A stretch of DNA of 33,415 bases from Methanobacterium_C sp963845285 (lineage in GTDB: Archaea > Methanobacteriota > Methanobacteria > Methanobacteriales > Methanobacteriaceae). The position numbers were made by a program, and so were the translations under genes. A model generated the notes under the pieces. It was not told where the DNA came from. It ran no database searches and worked only from the letters and a program-made list of their open reading frames with translations. This document shows, piece after piece, positions 25,629 through 33,415 of this stretch. The stretch lies in assembly GCA_963845285.1 (NCBI GenBank), contig CAWJRO010000007.1, positions 1 through 33,415 of the forward strand, given 5' to 3'. Position 1 is the first letter of the stretch, and the number at the start of each line of letters is the position of its first letter.

Positions 25629-28600
25629 ATGCCAAAGGACAGAGACATAAAAAAAGTTCTCATCATTGGATCGGGACCCATTCAGATTGGTCAAGCTGCT
25701 GAATTTGATTATTCCGGTTCGCAAGCATGTAAATCTCTTATGGAAGAGGGAATAGAAACTGTGCTTGTGAACAGTAACCCCGCAACCATTCAAACAGACA
25801 TCGAAACTGCTGATAAGGTTTATGTTGAACCGTTAACCCCCGAAATCGTTGCAAAAATCATAGAAAAAGAAAAGCCCAATGCTATATTACCCACAATGGG
25901 TGGACAAACTGGCTTGAATGTTGCAACTGGCCTTGAAAAAATTGGTGCCCTTGATGATCTTAAGGTCATAGGATCATCAATACAAACAATAAGAAACGTT
26001 GAAGACCGTGAATTATTTGGAAAGTTCATGCTGGAACTTAACGAACCTATACCAAAATGTAAAGCTGTCACATCTGTTGAAGGTGCCATTGAAGCTGTTA
26101 AAGAAATAGGTTACCCCATAATTGTTAGGCCCGCATTCACACTGGGTGGGACTGGTGGTGGAGTTGCCCACAACAAGAAAGAACTAATAGAAGTGGCGAC
26201 AAGAGGTCTCGATATGAGCTTCATAAACCAAGTGCTCATTGATGAATCCCTTCTAGGCTGGAAAGAGTTTGAATATGAGGTTATGCGGGATAAAAATGAC
26301 ACTTGTATCATAGTGTGTAACATGGAAAACATTGACCCCATGGGAATACACACTGGAGAAAGTATAGTTGTGGCACCCTCACAGACACTATCCGATGTTG
26401 ACAACCAGATATTAAGAAACGCTTCAATTAAGATTATAAGAGCCCTTGGGATCCAGGGCGGTTGTAACATACAGTTCTCTGTGAATTCAGAGACTGGAGA
26501 ATACAAAGTTATAGAGGTGAATCCGCGGGTGAGCCGTAGCAGTGCACTTGCATCTAAAGCCACAGGATACCCGATAGCGAAGATATCTGCCAAGATATCC
26601 ATTGGAATGACCTTAGATGAGATACAAAACGACATAACAAAGGAAACTCCGGCTTCATTTGAGCCTTCCTTAGATTATGTGGTTGCAAAAGTGCCCAGAT
26701 GGCCATTTGACAAGTTCAAAGATGTTAAAAGGGAACTTGGGGTTCAGATGCAGTCAACAGGAGAAGTTATGGCCATTGGAAGGACTATAGAAGAGTCTTT
26801 GCACAAAGCCATAAGATCGCTTGACATTGGAAAATACGGGTTTGAGGAGATTCCTTTCACAGAAGATCTCCTTAAAAATGCTACCGATGAACGTATATTC
26901 CATGTTTATTCCGCTCTCAAATCAGGGATGAGCGTGGACAAAGTTCATGAGATAACAAACATAAACAAGTTCTTTTTATATAAAATACTTAATATCATTG
27001 ATTTTGAAAATAAATTGAATAAAGAAAATATTTTAAATCCAGACATCCTCGAAAAAACTAAGAGAATGGGTTTTTCTGACCATAGAATTGCTAAGATCAC
27101 AGGAAATGAGGAAAAAACCATAAGGGACACACGTAAGAAAAACAATATCATACCCACCTACAAAATGGTTGACACGTGTGCAGCAGAATTTGAGGCAAAA
27201 ACTCCTTATTATTATAGTACCTATGAAAAAGAGGATGAAGTAACTGTTTCTGATAATAAAAAGGTTGTAATAATTGGAGCAGGCCCAATAAGAATTGGTC
27301 AAGGAATAGAATTCGATTATTGCTGTGTTCACGCAGCTATGGCACTTAAAGAACAGGGAATAGAAACCATAATCATAAACAACAACCCTGAAACCGTCAG
27401 TACAGACTACGACATTTCAAACAAACTTTATTTTGAACCTCTTACAATGGAAGACGTTATGGGCATTATGGACAAAGAGAAACCATACGGTGTTGTTGTG
27501 CAATTTGGAGGTCAAACATCCATAAATCTTGCAGTTCCTCTTGCAGAAGAAGGTATAAAAATTCTTGGAACACCCCACGAGAGTATAGATCGTGTTGAAG
27601 ATCGTGAACAGTTCACAGAAGTTTTAAACATGTTAAACATACCTCAAGCAGAGTATGGTATTGCAAATTCCTTTGAAGATGCACAGAAGGTTGCAAAAAG
27701 GATAGAATTCCCAGTACTTGTAAGGCCTTCCTACGTTCTTGGCGGAAGAGCTATGGAAATTGTTTATGATGATTTAGAGCTTGAGAAATATATGAAAGAA
27801 GCTGTTAAGGTATCTCCAGAGCATCCTATACTCGTTGACAAGTTCCTTGAAGATGCAATAGAAATAGACGTGGATGCACTGTGTGACGGCGAAGAAGTGT
27901 TCATTGGTGGGATAATGGAACACATAGAAGAAGCAGGTGTGCATTCAGGAGATTCTGCATGTGTAATACCACCACAAAGCCTTTCTAAAGATGTTATTCA
28001 AACCATTAAAGAGTACACTAGAAAACTTGCCCTTGAACTGGACGTTGTTGGACTTATGAACATTCAGTACGCTGTAAAAATGGACAAACCAGGTAAACCT
28101 AAGGTTTATATCATTGAAGCAAACCCTCGGGCCAGCCGTACCGTTCCATTTGTAAGCAAAGCTGTTGGAGTACCCCTTGCTAAAGTAGCAGCCATGCTCA
28201 TGATAGGAAACAAGCTCAAAGACCTTGGACTCCATGATGAAGTAAAAATTAAACATGTAGCTGTGAAAGAATCCATATTCCCATTCATAAAACTTCCACA
28301 AGCAGATTCTGTTTTAGGGCCCGAAATGAAGTCCACAGGAGAAAGTATGGGTATAGACGAAAACTTTGGAGTTTCATACTACAAAGCACAACTTTCAGCA
28401 GGTATGGAACTTCCAAAAGAGGGAAAAATCTTCATAAGTGTCAAAGATGCAGATAAAGACAGCATACTTGATATTGTTAAGGACGCAGAAGAAATTGGAT
28501 TTGAACTTGTGGCAACAAGGGGAACTGCAGAGGCAGTTGAAGAACATGTGAATATTGAAACCATTCGCAAAGTCAGTCAGGGCTCCCCAAACATCAGGGA

Positions 28601-28817
28601 TGCAATGCTTGAAAATGAAATAGCTCTCATAGTGAACACCCCATCAGGTAGACAGTCTGCAGATGATGGTTATCACATAAGGAGACTTGCAGTTGAACTG
28701 AGAATACCCTATGTTACAACCCTTGCAGGAGCTCGTGCTGTTTTAAAAGCAATTAAAAATGTTAAAAAAGGTGAAATTGGAGTAAAATCTCTTAATGATT
28801 ATCATAAAGCCATTTAG
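25629..28817 (+). CDS. carB: Carbamoyl phosphate synthase large subunit
   Basis: The 1062-residue synthetase is intact and of normal length. The first half has VLIIGSGPIQIGQAAEFDYS, VRPAFTLGGTGGG (ATP loop) and IEVNPRVSRSSALASKATGY. After the oligomerisation region the second half repeats the plan: VVIIGAGPIRIGQGIEFDYC, VRPSYVLGGRAMEIV and IIEANPRASRTVPFVSKAVG. Residues from about 935 form the MGS-like allosteric domain (GKIFISVKDADK, VATRGTAEAVEEH, IVNTPSGRQSADDGYHIRR). The two ATP-grasp halves carry out bicarbonate and carbamate phosphorylation. Unlike some methanogens, the gene is not split. Partner of CarA upstream. Confidence 0.98.
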   Translation: MPKDRDIKKVLIIGSGPIQIGQAAEFDYSGSQACKSLMEEGIETVLVNSNPATIQTDIETADKVYVEPLTPEIVAKIIEKEKPNAILPTMGGQTGLNVATGLEKIGALDDLKVIGSSIQTIRNVEDRELFGKFMLELNEPIPKCKAVTSVEGAIEAVKEIGYPIIVRPAFTLGGTGGGVAHNKKELIEVATRGLDMSFINQVLIDESLLGWKEFEYEVMRDKNDTCIIVCNMENIDPMGIHTGESIVVAPSQTLSDVDNQILRNASIKIIRALGIQGGCNIQFSVNSETGEYKVIEVNPRVSRSSALASKATGYPIAKISAKISIGMTLDEIQNDITKETPASFEPSLDYVVAKVPRWPFDKFKDVKRELGVQMQSTGEVMAIGRTIEESLHKAIRSLDIGKYGFEEIPFTEDLLKNATDERIFHVYSALKSGMSVDKVHEITNINKFFLYKILNIIDFENKLNKENILNPDILEKTKRMGFSDHRIAKITGNEEKTIRDTRKKNNIIPTYKMVDTCAAEFEAKTPYYYSTYEKEDEVTVSDNKKVVIIGAGPIRIGQGIEFDYCCVHAAMALKEQGIETIIINNNPETVSTDYDISNKLYFEPLTMEDVMGIMDKEKPYGVVVQFGGQTSINLAVPLAEEGIKILGTPHESIDRVEDREQFTEVLNMLNIPQAEYGIANSFEDAQKVAKRIEFPVLVRPSYVLGGRAMEIVYDDLELEKYMKEAVKVSPEHPILVDKFLEDAIEIDVDALCDGEEVFIGGIMEHIEEAGVHSGDSACVIPPQSLSKDVIQTIKEYTRKLALELDVVGLMNIQYAVKMDKPGKPKVYIIEANPRASRTVPFVSKAVGVPLAKVAAMLMIGNKLKDLGLHDEVKIKHVAVKESIFPFIKLPQADSVLGPEMKSTGESMGIDENFGVSYYKAQLSAGMELPKEGKIFISVKDADKDSILDIVKDAEEIGFELVATRGTAEAVEEHVNIETIRKVSQGSPNIRDAMLENEIALIVNTPSGRQSADDGYHIRRLAVELRIPYVTTLAGARAVLKAIKNVKKGEIGVKSLNDYHKAI

Positions 28818-29004
28818 ATATTTTAAATAATTAATTCTTTATGATATTTTTCTCTAATTTTTGAATGAGAGATTATTAAATTTTCTTTTCTTAAATTAAA
28901 TTTATTTTCTAAATAAAAAATAATTAAACTACTAATCAAACTAACTGTTAATTTTCTCAAATAAAAAAACTAATAAATACTAAAATAAAAATAGTTTAAT
29001 TTAT

Positions 29005-30159
29005 ATGATTACCATTGAAAACGCCAAAGTTCTCTACGGCGAAAACATGGAAGTTGTAAGGGCAAATGTTTTAATTGAGGACAATAAGATCACTGAAGTT
29101 TCTCAAAAAGTTAGTGAGGGCAAAATAATTGACGCTTCAGGCTGTATTGTTGCCCCTACCCTTATAAATTCCCACATACACCTTGGAGATTCTGTTGCAA
29201 AGGATGCAGGCGACGGTAAATCTATAGATAAAATAGTCAAGCCTCCAGACGGAATTAAACACAAAATTTTGAGGGAAACTCCTCCTGAAAAAATCATAGA
29301 TGCTATGGCTGAATCTATGAGATATATGCTTGAAACAGGTACCACAACCTTTGTTGATTTCCGTGAAGGCAGCTTTGAGGGGATAAAACTTCTTGATGAA
29401 GCTTCAAAAGAGATTCCAATAAGAAAGATTGTATTGGGGCGCCATGAATCATTCTTAGATCCAGATGTAGAATCTTCAACTGTACAGAGTAATACAAAAA
29501 AAATTCTCAGATCCTGCGACGGGATAGGTTTAAGTGGTTTTGGGGAGATAAGCAACGAAACTGCTAGAATAATCACAGATACCTGCAGAAAAGAGGGTAA
29601 AATTTCTTCAATACACGTTGCAGAGTATGAAAAGGTTCAGGAAGATTCCCTCAAGTTACATGGAAAAACTGAAGTTCAAAGGGCTCTTGAAACTGATTTT
29701 GATCTTCTGGTTCATTTAACGTCTCCAATGGACAACGATTTGAAAAATGTTGGCAAAAATGGAATTCCTGTTGTTTCATGTCCCCGTTCAAACGGAGTTT
29801 TATCCGTGGGGATTCCACCAATACAAGAAATGATAGATCACAGGATAAACCTTCTTCTGGGAACTGACAATGTGATGTTCAACTCTCCCAACATGTTCAG
29901 GGAAATGGAGTACACACTCAAGGTCACAAGGGGATACTACAGGCAGTATTTACCACCAGTTGAAGTATTCAAAATGGCCACTTCAAATGCTGCAAGGGCA
30001 CTGGGACTTAATTCAGGTTCAATTGAAGAAGGTAAGATCGCAGACATTATGATCGTTAAGGAAATTTCAAAAAATCCATTAATGTCCCTGATAAACAGAA
30101 CAGAATCAAAAAATATGGTTGGACTGATAAAAGACGGCAAGATAATATACAGAAGATAG
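29005..30159 (+). CDS. Amidohydrolase (chlorohydrolase/deaminase-like)
   Basis: This is a metal-dependent hydrolase of the amidohydrolase superfamily, 384 residues. Metal ligands are visible as His57-x-His59 in LINSHIHLGDS, His204 in SIHVAEYE, His237 in LVHLTS and Asp288 in LLLGTDN. CPRSNGVLSVGIPPIQEMID is the ATZ/TRZ, SsnA and guanine-deaminase-like signature, and the C-terminus returns to the small beta domain (IADIMIVK, MVGLIKDGKIIYRR). The substrate is probably an amino-heterocycle or related amide but cannot be fixed. There is no clear ribosome site before the ATG at 29005, so translation may be leaderless. It follows carB by about 190 bp; a nucleotide-related role is a guess from that position only. 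Confidence 0.85.
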   Translation: MITIENAKVLYGENMEVVRANVLIEDNKITEVSQKVSEGKIIDASGCIVAPTLINSHIHLGDSVAKDAGDGKSIDKIVKPPDGIKHKILRETPPEKIIDAMAESMRYMLETGTTTFVDFREGSFEGIKLLDEASKEIPIRKIVLGRHESFLDPDVESSTVQSNTKKILRSCDGIGLSGFGEISNETARIITDTCRKEGKISSIHVAEYEKVQEDSLKLHGKTEVQRALETDFDLLVHLTSPMDNDLKNVGKNGIPVVSCPRSNGVLSVGIPPIQEMIDHRINLLLGTDNVMFNSPNMFREMEYTLKVTRGYYRQYLPPVEVFKMATSNAARALGLNSGSIEEGKIADIMIVKEISKNPLMSLINRTESKNMVGLIKDGKIIYRR

Positions 30160-30418
30160 ATGCCAATTAAACATACATTAACATGAAGACAAAATTCTTT
30201 TGTATAGAATTAAAAATTTTTAATAAATTTTTATAAAAGTTACTTAAATTGGATTTACTCAAATTTCATAGTTTATTTGATTTGTTAAAAGTGAACATTT
30301 TAAACGAATAAAAATTAAACAAGAATTAACCAGAAGTTAATCCCTAAATTAATTCATAATATTAATTCATACTACTAAATTCAAATATTAAAAATAAAAA
30401 GTAAAGATTGGAATTACC

Positions 30419-31709
30419 ATGCTCGACATTAAACTTTTCAGGGAAAATCCTGATTTAATCCGTAAATCAGAAAAAATACGTTTTAGAAACACCAAGAACG
30501 TTGACAAGGTCATTGAATACGATAAAAAATGGAGGGAAGGAATTCAAAAGCTGAACTCCCTGCGTGCAGAAAGGAACACACTATCCAAATCCTTCAAAAA
30601 AGCCCGTAAACAGGGACCAGAAGAGTTAAAAAAACTTCAAATAAAAGCAAAAGAAGTTGCAGGAGAAGTTACAACATTAGAACCTCAAATAGAGGAATTT
30701 ATCCAAAAAAGAGATGAGTATCGTTACAAAGTTGGGAACATCGTAGACGAGACTGTTCCAGTATCTGAAACTGAAGAAGACAATGAGGTCATCCGCAAAA
30801 ATGGGTTTATACCCTCATTTTCATTCAGACCACAAGAGCCACGTTGATCTCATTGAGAGCATTGATGGAGCTGACATCAAACGAGCTGCAGAAGTTGCCG
30901 GGGCTCGTTTTTATTATTTGAAGGCAGATCTAGTTTATTTAAACATGGCACTGATGAAGTTTGCAATAGACTTCCTGTCTGAACAGGGTTTCACCCCATT
31001 TTACACCCCATTTTTTATAAAAAAAGATGTTATTAAAGAAACAGCGGAGCTTGCTGATTTTGAAGAAACCTTATACAAAGTGGAAGGTGAAGACCTTTTC
31101 ATGATAGCAACAGCTGAACAGACACTCGCAGCACTCCACAGAGGTGAAATAATTGATGAAAGAACCCTTCCACGTAAGTACTGTGGTATCTCAACATGTT
31201 TCAGGAGAGAAGCTGGTTCCCACGGTAAAGACACACGTGGTATATTCAGAGTTCATCAATTCGAAAAAATTGAACAGTTCGTGTTCTGCAACAATGAAGA
31301 CACCGATAAGATCCATGAAGAACTCCTTAAAAATGCTGAAACAATATACCAAAAACTGGGAATTCCTTATAGAGTTGTTTCAATAGTATCCTCAGCACTA
31401 AATGATAACGCATCAAAAAAATATGATCTGGAAGGTTGGTTCCCTGGTTCAGATACCTACAGAGAACTTGTTTCATGTACCAACTGTTTAGATTATCAGG
31501 CAAGGAAATTAAATGCACGTTATGGAATTCAGGGAGATTCAGATTCCCTAAAAGTCTGTCACACATTGAACAGCACAGCAATTGCCACAGAACGTACTAT
31601 ATGTTGTATTCTAGAAAATTATCAACAGGAAGATGGTAGGGTCAAAGTTCCAGATGTTCTAATTCCATATATGAATGGAAAAACCTTCATTGAAAAATGG
31701 CAAAAATAA
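30419..31709 (+). CDS. serS: Seryl-tRNA synthetase (standard type), one-base frameshift
   Basis: The class II enzyme charges tRNA-Ser. The N-terminal coiled-coil arm (LDIKLFRENPDLIRKSEK, then LNSLRAERNTLSK) is followed by the catalytic core: motif 1 region around FTPFYTPFFIKKDV, TAEQTLAALHRGEI, motif 2 STCFRREAGSHGKDTRGIFR, HQFEKIEQF and motif 3 region NSTAIATERTICCILENYQQ. It is the common SerRS, not the rare methanogen form. The reading frame shifts by one extra base near 30833: deleting one C gives FRPKSHVDLIESIDG and a 429-residue protein of normal length. Since serS is essential, the break is best explained as a sequence error unless a second serS exists elsewhere. Confidence 0.95.
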
Positions 31710-31817
31710 CACTTGATCAAAATAATCTACATTAATGACCTTAATCCTAATTTATTGATCGAAAAACATAATAGGTGCAATAACAGAAGGAAACATAGTA
31801 TAATACGAGGTGAACTT

Positions 31818-32267
31818 ATGTACAAAAAAATATTATTACCAACAGATGGTTCAAAATATGCAAACAATGCAGCAAAACATGCCATTTGGATTGGAAATTC
31901 AAGTGACGCCGAAATTATAGCCTTAAACGTGATTGAAACATCCTCACTTGTTGGATTACCTGCAGAAGATCTTATAGTGAGAATAAAAGAAATGCTTAAG
32001 GAAGAAGGAAAAATAGCACTCAACCATATATCAGATATGGTAAATGAATGTAAAGAGAGCGGCGAATGTAAAGAAGATGTTAAACTCACCTTAAAAACAA
32101 AAGAAGGTTCTCCTGCAGATGTGATACTTAAAACAATTGAAAAAGAGGATATTGACCTTGTAATAATGGGAACCTCTGGAAAACATGGACTGGACAGATT
32201 TTTACTGGGAAGCGTAACTGAGAAGGTAGTAAGATCCGCAAAGTGCTCAGTTCTCGCAGTTCACTGA
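31818..32267 (+). CDS. Universal stress protein, UspA family
   Basis: The 149-residue protein starts MYKKILLPTDGSKYANNAAK and ends with the ATP-binding signature GTSGKHGLDRFLLGSVTEKV (G-x2-G-x9-GS), followed by CSVLAVH. Both parts are complete, so it should bind ATP. The frame is open back to 31713, but GAGGTGA at 31807-31813 just before the ATG at 31818, and homology starting there, fix the start. It lies between serS and the four-CBS gene. Usp and CBS proteins often occur side by side in methanogens; both may sense adenine nucleotides. Confidence 0.95.
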   Translation: MYKKILLPTDGSKYANNAAKHAIWIGNSSDAEIIALNVIETSSLVGLPAEDLIVRIKEMLKEEGKIALNHISDMVNECKESGECKEDVKLTLKTKEGSPADVILKTIEKEDIDLVIMGTSGKHGLDRFLLGSVTEKVVRSAKCSVLAVH

Positions 32268-32341
32268 TTAAAAAATATTTAAGAGACTTTTTTAGATAAA
32301 TAACCCGTGATTAGTTTTATTAATAAACGGTTGGTATAACA

Positions 32342-33178
32342 ATGCTTGTAAAAGAGATAATGTCAGAGGATATACATTACATCCAAGTTCCAGGAAACCG
32401 AACAAACGCAATGGAACTTATGAGAGATAAAAATGTATCAGGATTACCTGTTGTAAAAAATGGGACAAAAGAACTTGTTGGTATACTTACAAGAACAGAT
32501 CTAGTTGAAAACCCTGATGAAGAGCAGATAGCCATGATAATGACAAGGGACCCCATAACCGTTGCTCCAGATGATGATATAAAAGAAGTTGCAACTAAAA
32601 TGATAGAAAACAACATAAGAAGGATCCCAATAACTGAAAACGGAGCCCTTGTTGGTCTTTTAACTGCATCTGACCTTGTAAATAAGGCACTGTGGAAAAT
32701 GGATGTAAAAGACCCTGTTGAAAATTATATGTTGAGAAAGATCCCTACAACATGGGAAAAAACCCCCCTGAACGTTGCATTTGATATAATGAAATATTTC
32801 AATCTCAAAGTGGTCCTTGCACTTAATAAAGATGGAAAACTCTCAGGGATACTTACAGAAACAGATTTTATTGAAGAAAGTGAGGTTGTAGCAGAACAAA
32901 CTGTACATAACACTTCTGTTGGTACTGAAGGGGACAAATGGTCATGGGACAGTAAAAGTGTTCTTTATGTTACAAAAAATCATCTTAAATTCTTTGATAA
33001 AGAGGTAAAAGACGTTGCAACAACTGACCCCATTATTGCAACCACCAAAACTCCTGTAAAAGAATGCGCAAATAAAATGAAACAGAAGAATATTGAGCAG
33101 ATCCCTGTAATTGATGTGGAAGGAAATCTTGTCGGACTTGTCAGGGCAACTGATTTAATAAAGGCTATAAGCGATTGA
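32342..33178 (+). CDS. Four-CBS-domain protein
   Basis: The 278 residues contain four CBS motifs and no catalytic domain. They begin at MLVKEIMSEDIHYIQV, IAMIMTRDPITVAPDD, VENYMLRKIPTTWEKT and VKDVATTDPIIATTKT, each closing with a G-[IL]-[LV]-[TR]-x-[TS]-D type segment (VGILTRTDL, VGLLTASDL, SGILTETDF, VGLVRATDL). This forms two Bateman modules able to bind AMP, ATP or S-adenosyl compounds. A stretch of about 40 residues between modules (TVHNTSVGTEGDKWSWDSKS) is unusual. The start follows GGTTGGTATAACAATG. The stop is one base before the next ATG, so they share an operon. A target is not identified. Confidence 0.93.
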   Translation: MLVKEIMSEDIHYIQVPGNRTNAMELMRDKNVSGLPVVKNGTKELVGILTRTDLVENPDEEQIAMIMTRDPITVAPDDDIKEVATKMIENNIRRIPITENGALVGLLTASDLVNKALWKMDVKDPVENYMLRKIPTTWEKTPLNVAFDIMKYFNLKVVLALNKDGKLSGILTETDFIEESEVVAEQTVHNTSVGTEGDKWSWDSKSVLYVTKNHLKFFDKEVKDVATTDPIIATTKTPVKECANKMKQKNIEQIPVIDVEGNLVGLVRATDLIKAISD

Positions 33179-33179
33179 A

Positions 33180-33415
33180 ATGTCAGGAATACCAATTTTA
33201 AAAATAAAATCAGACCCTGAAACCATAAGGATCATCGGCAAAAACGGGAGCGAAGTGTCCATACAGACCATAAATCTGAGACTTATAATGGCTAATATCT
33301 GGTGGGAAGAAACCCCAGATCTGCAACCCTTCTTCAATGTAATGGAACTAACCATTAAAAGGGCCCTAAAGAAAGTTTACGACTTCAATAAGCTGACCAT
33401 TGACTACACTTACAG
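33180..33415 (+). CDS. Unknown protein, N-terminal 78 residues (3' end off the window)
   Basis: The ATG at 33180 follows the four-CBS stop by one base. The open frame runs to the window edge, reading MSGIPILKIKSDPETIRIIG, then GSEVSIQTINLRLIMANIWW and MELTIKRALKKVYDFNKLTI. It appears soluble, mixed alpha/beta, with paired tryptophans. I do not recognise the family. The tight spacing to the CBS gene implies cotranslation and a possible functional link. Confidence 0.7.
   Translation, partial: MSGIPILKIKSDPETIRIIGKNGSEVSIQTINLRLIMANIWWEETPDLQPFFNVMELTIKRALKKVYDFNKLTIDYTY

Noticed and set aside
26111..26635. Minus-strand 174-codon open frame inside carB.
   Set aside because: Antisense shadow of the conserved ATP-grasp coding region.
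1..33415. CRISPR array, prophage, tRNA or rRNA genes.
   Set aside because: No regularly spaced repeats of CRISPR type, no phage structural or integrase genes, and no cloverleaf or rRNA sequence was recognised.

Overview
The window looks like a chromosomal segment of a pseudomurein-walled methanogen of the order Methanobacteriales, most like Methanobacterium. The evidence is the gene content and the sequence style. The genes include NikR, a HycI-type hydrogenase protease, PAN, archaeal MBF1, a DUF356-like protein, a UPF0146 protein, cobalamin gene cbiJ, and a block of MraY-like, Mur-ligase-like and CarB-like ATP-grasp genes. Intergenic DNA is very AT-rich, ribosome sites are mostly GGTGA or GGAG, and there is a textbook archaeal C/D box guide RNA.

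Layout. (1) 1-2612: a CBS-pair protein running off the left edge, then nikR, a PRMT-like methyltransferase and a HycI-type hydrogenase maturation protease, which form a nickel/hydrogenase group. (2) 3111-11266: a pseudomurein precursor cluster with a CarB-like ATP-grasp enzyme, an MraY-like transferase and three different Mur-ligase-type genes. (3) 11667-13386: two secreted or membrane-anchored proteins of unknown function directly downstream, one with a POTRA-like domain. (4) 13580-16213: a DUF356-like protein, MBF1, and PAN diverging from MBF1. (5) 16521-20514: accessory-looking region with a broken CDF transporter, a TMEM175-like channel, an unrecognised AT-rich stretch holding a C/D box sRNA, and cbiJ. 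(6) 20515-31709: P-type Ca2+-type ATPase, UPF0146, GNAT acetyltransferase, carA, carB, an amidohydrolase and serS. (7) 31818-end: UspA, a four-CBS protein and the start of an unknown gene.

The wall cluster reads as a pathway. ATP-dependent ligases add amino acids to a UDP-activated peptide, the MraY-like membrane enzyme moves the product onto a lipid carrier, and the two exported proteins that follow are natural candidates for an envelope role outside the membrane. One Mur-ligase paralogue has lost recognisable catalytic signatures. Another carries a MurT-like zinc ribbon and NPAG motif. A block of about 180 bp containing the last codons of the ATP-grasp gene is duplicated ahead of another gene of the cluster.

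Sequence integrity needs caution. Four genes (a Mur ligase, the MurT-like ligase, the P-type ATPase and the essential serS) are restored to full frame only by removing single extra bases, about eight in all and always insertions. A fifth (CDF) is restored by removing one 89-bp tandem copy. This is more like sequencing or assembly error than five independent pseudogenes, but the sequence alone cannot settle it. Two copies of a 107-108 bp MITE-like element with terminal inverted repeats flank the wall region.
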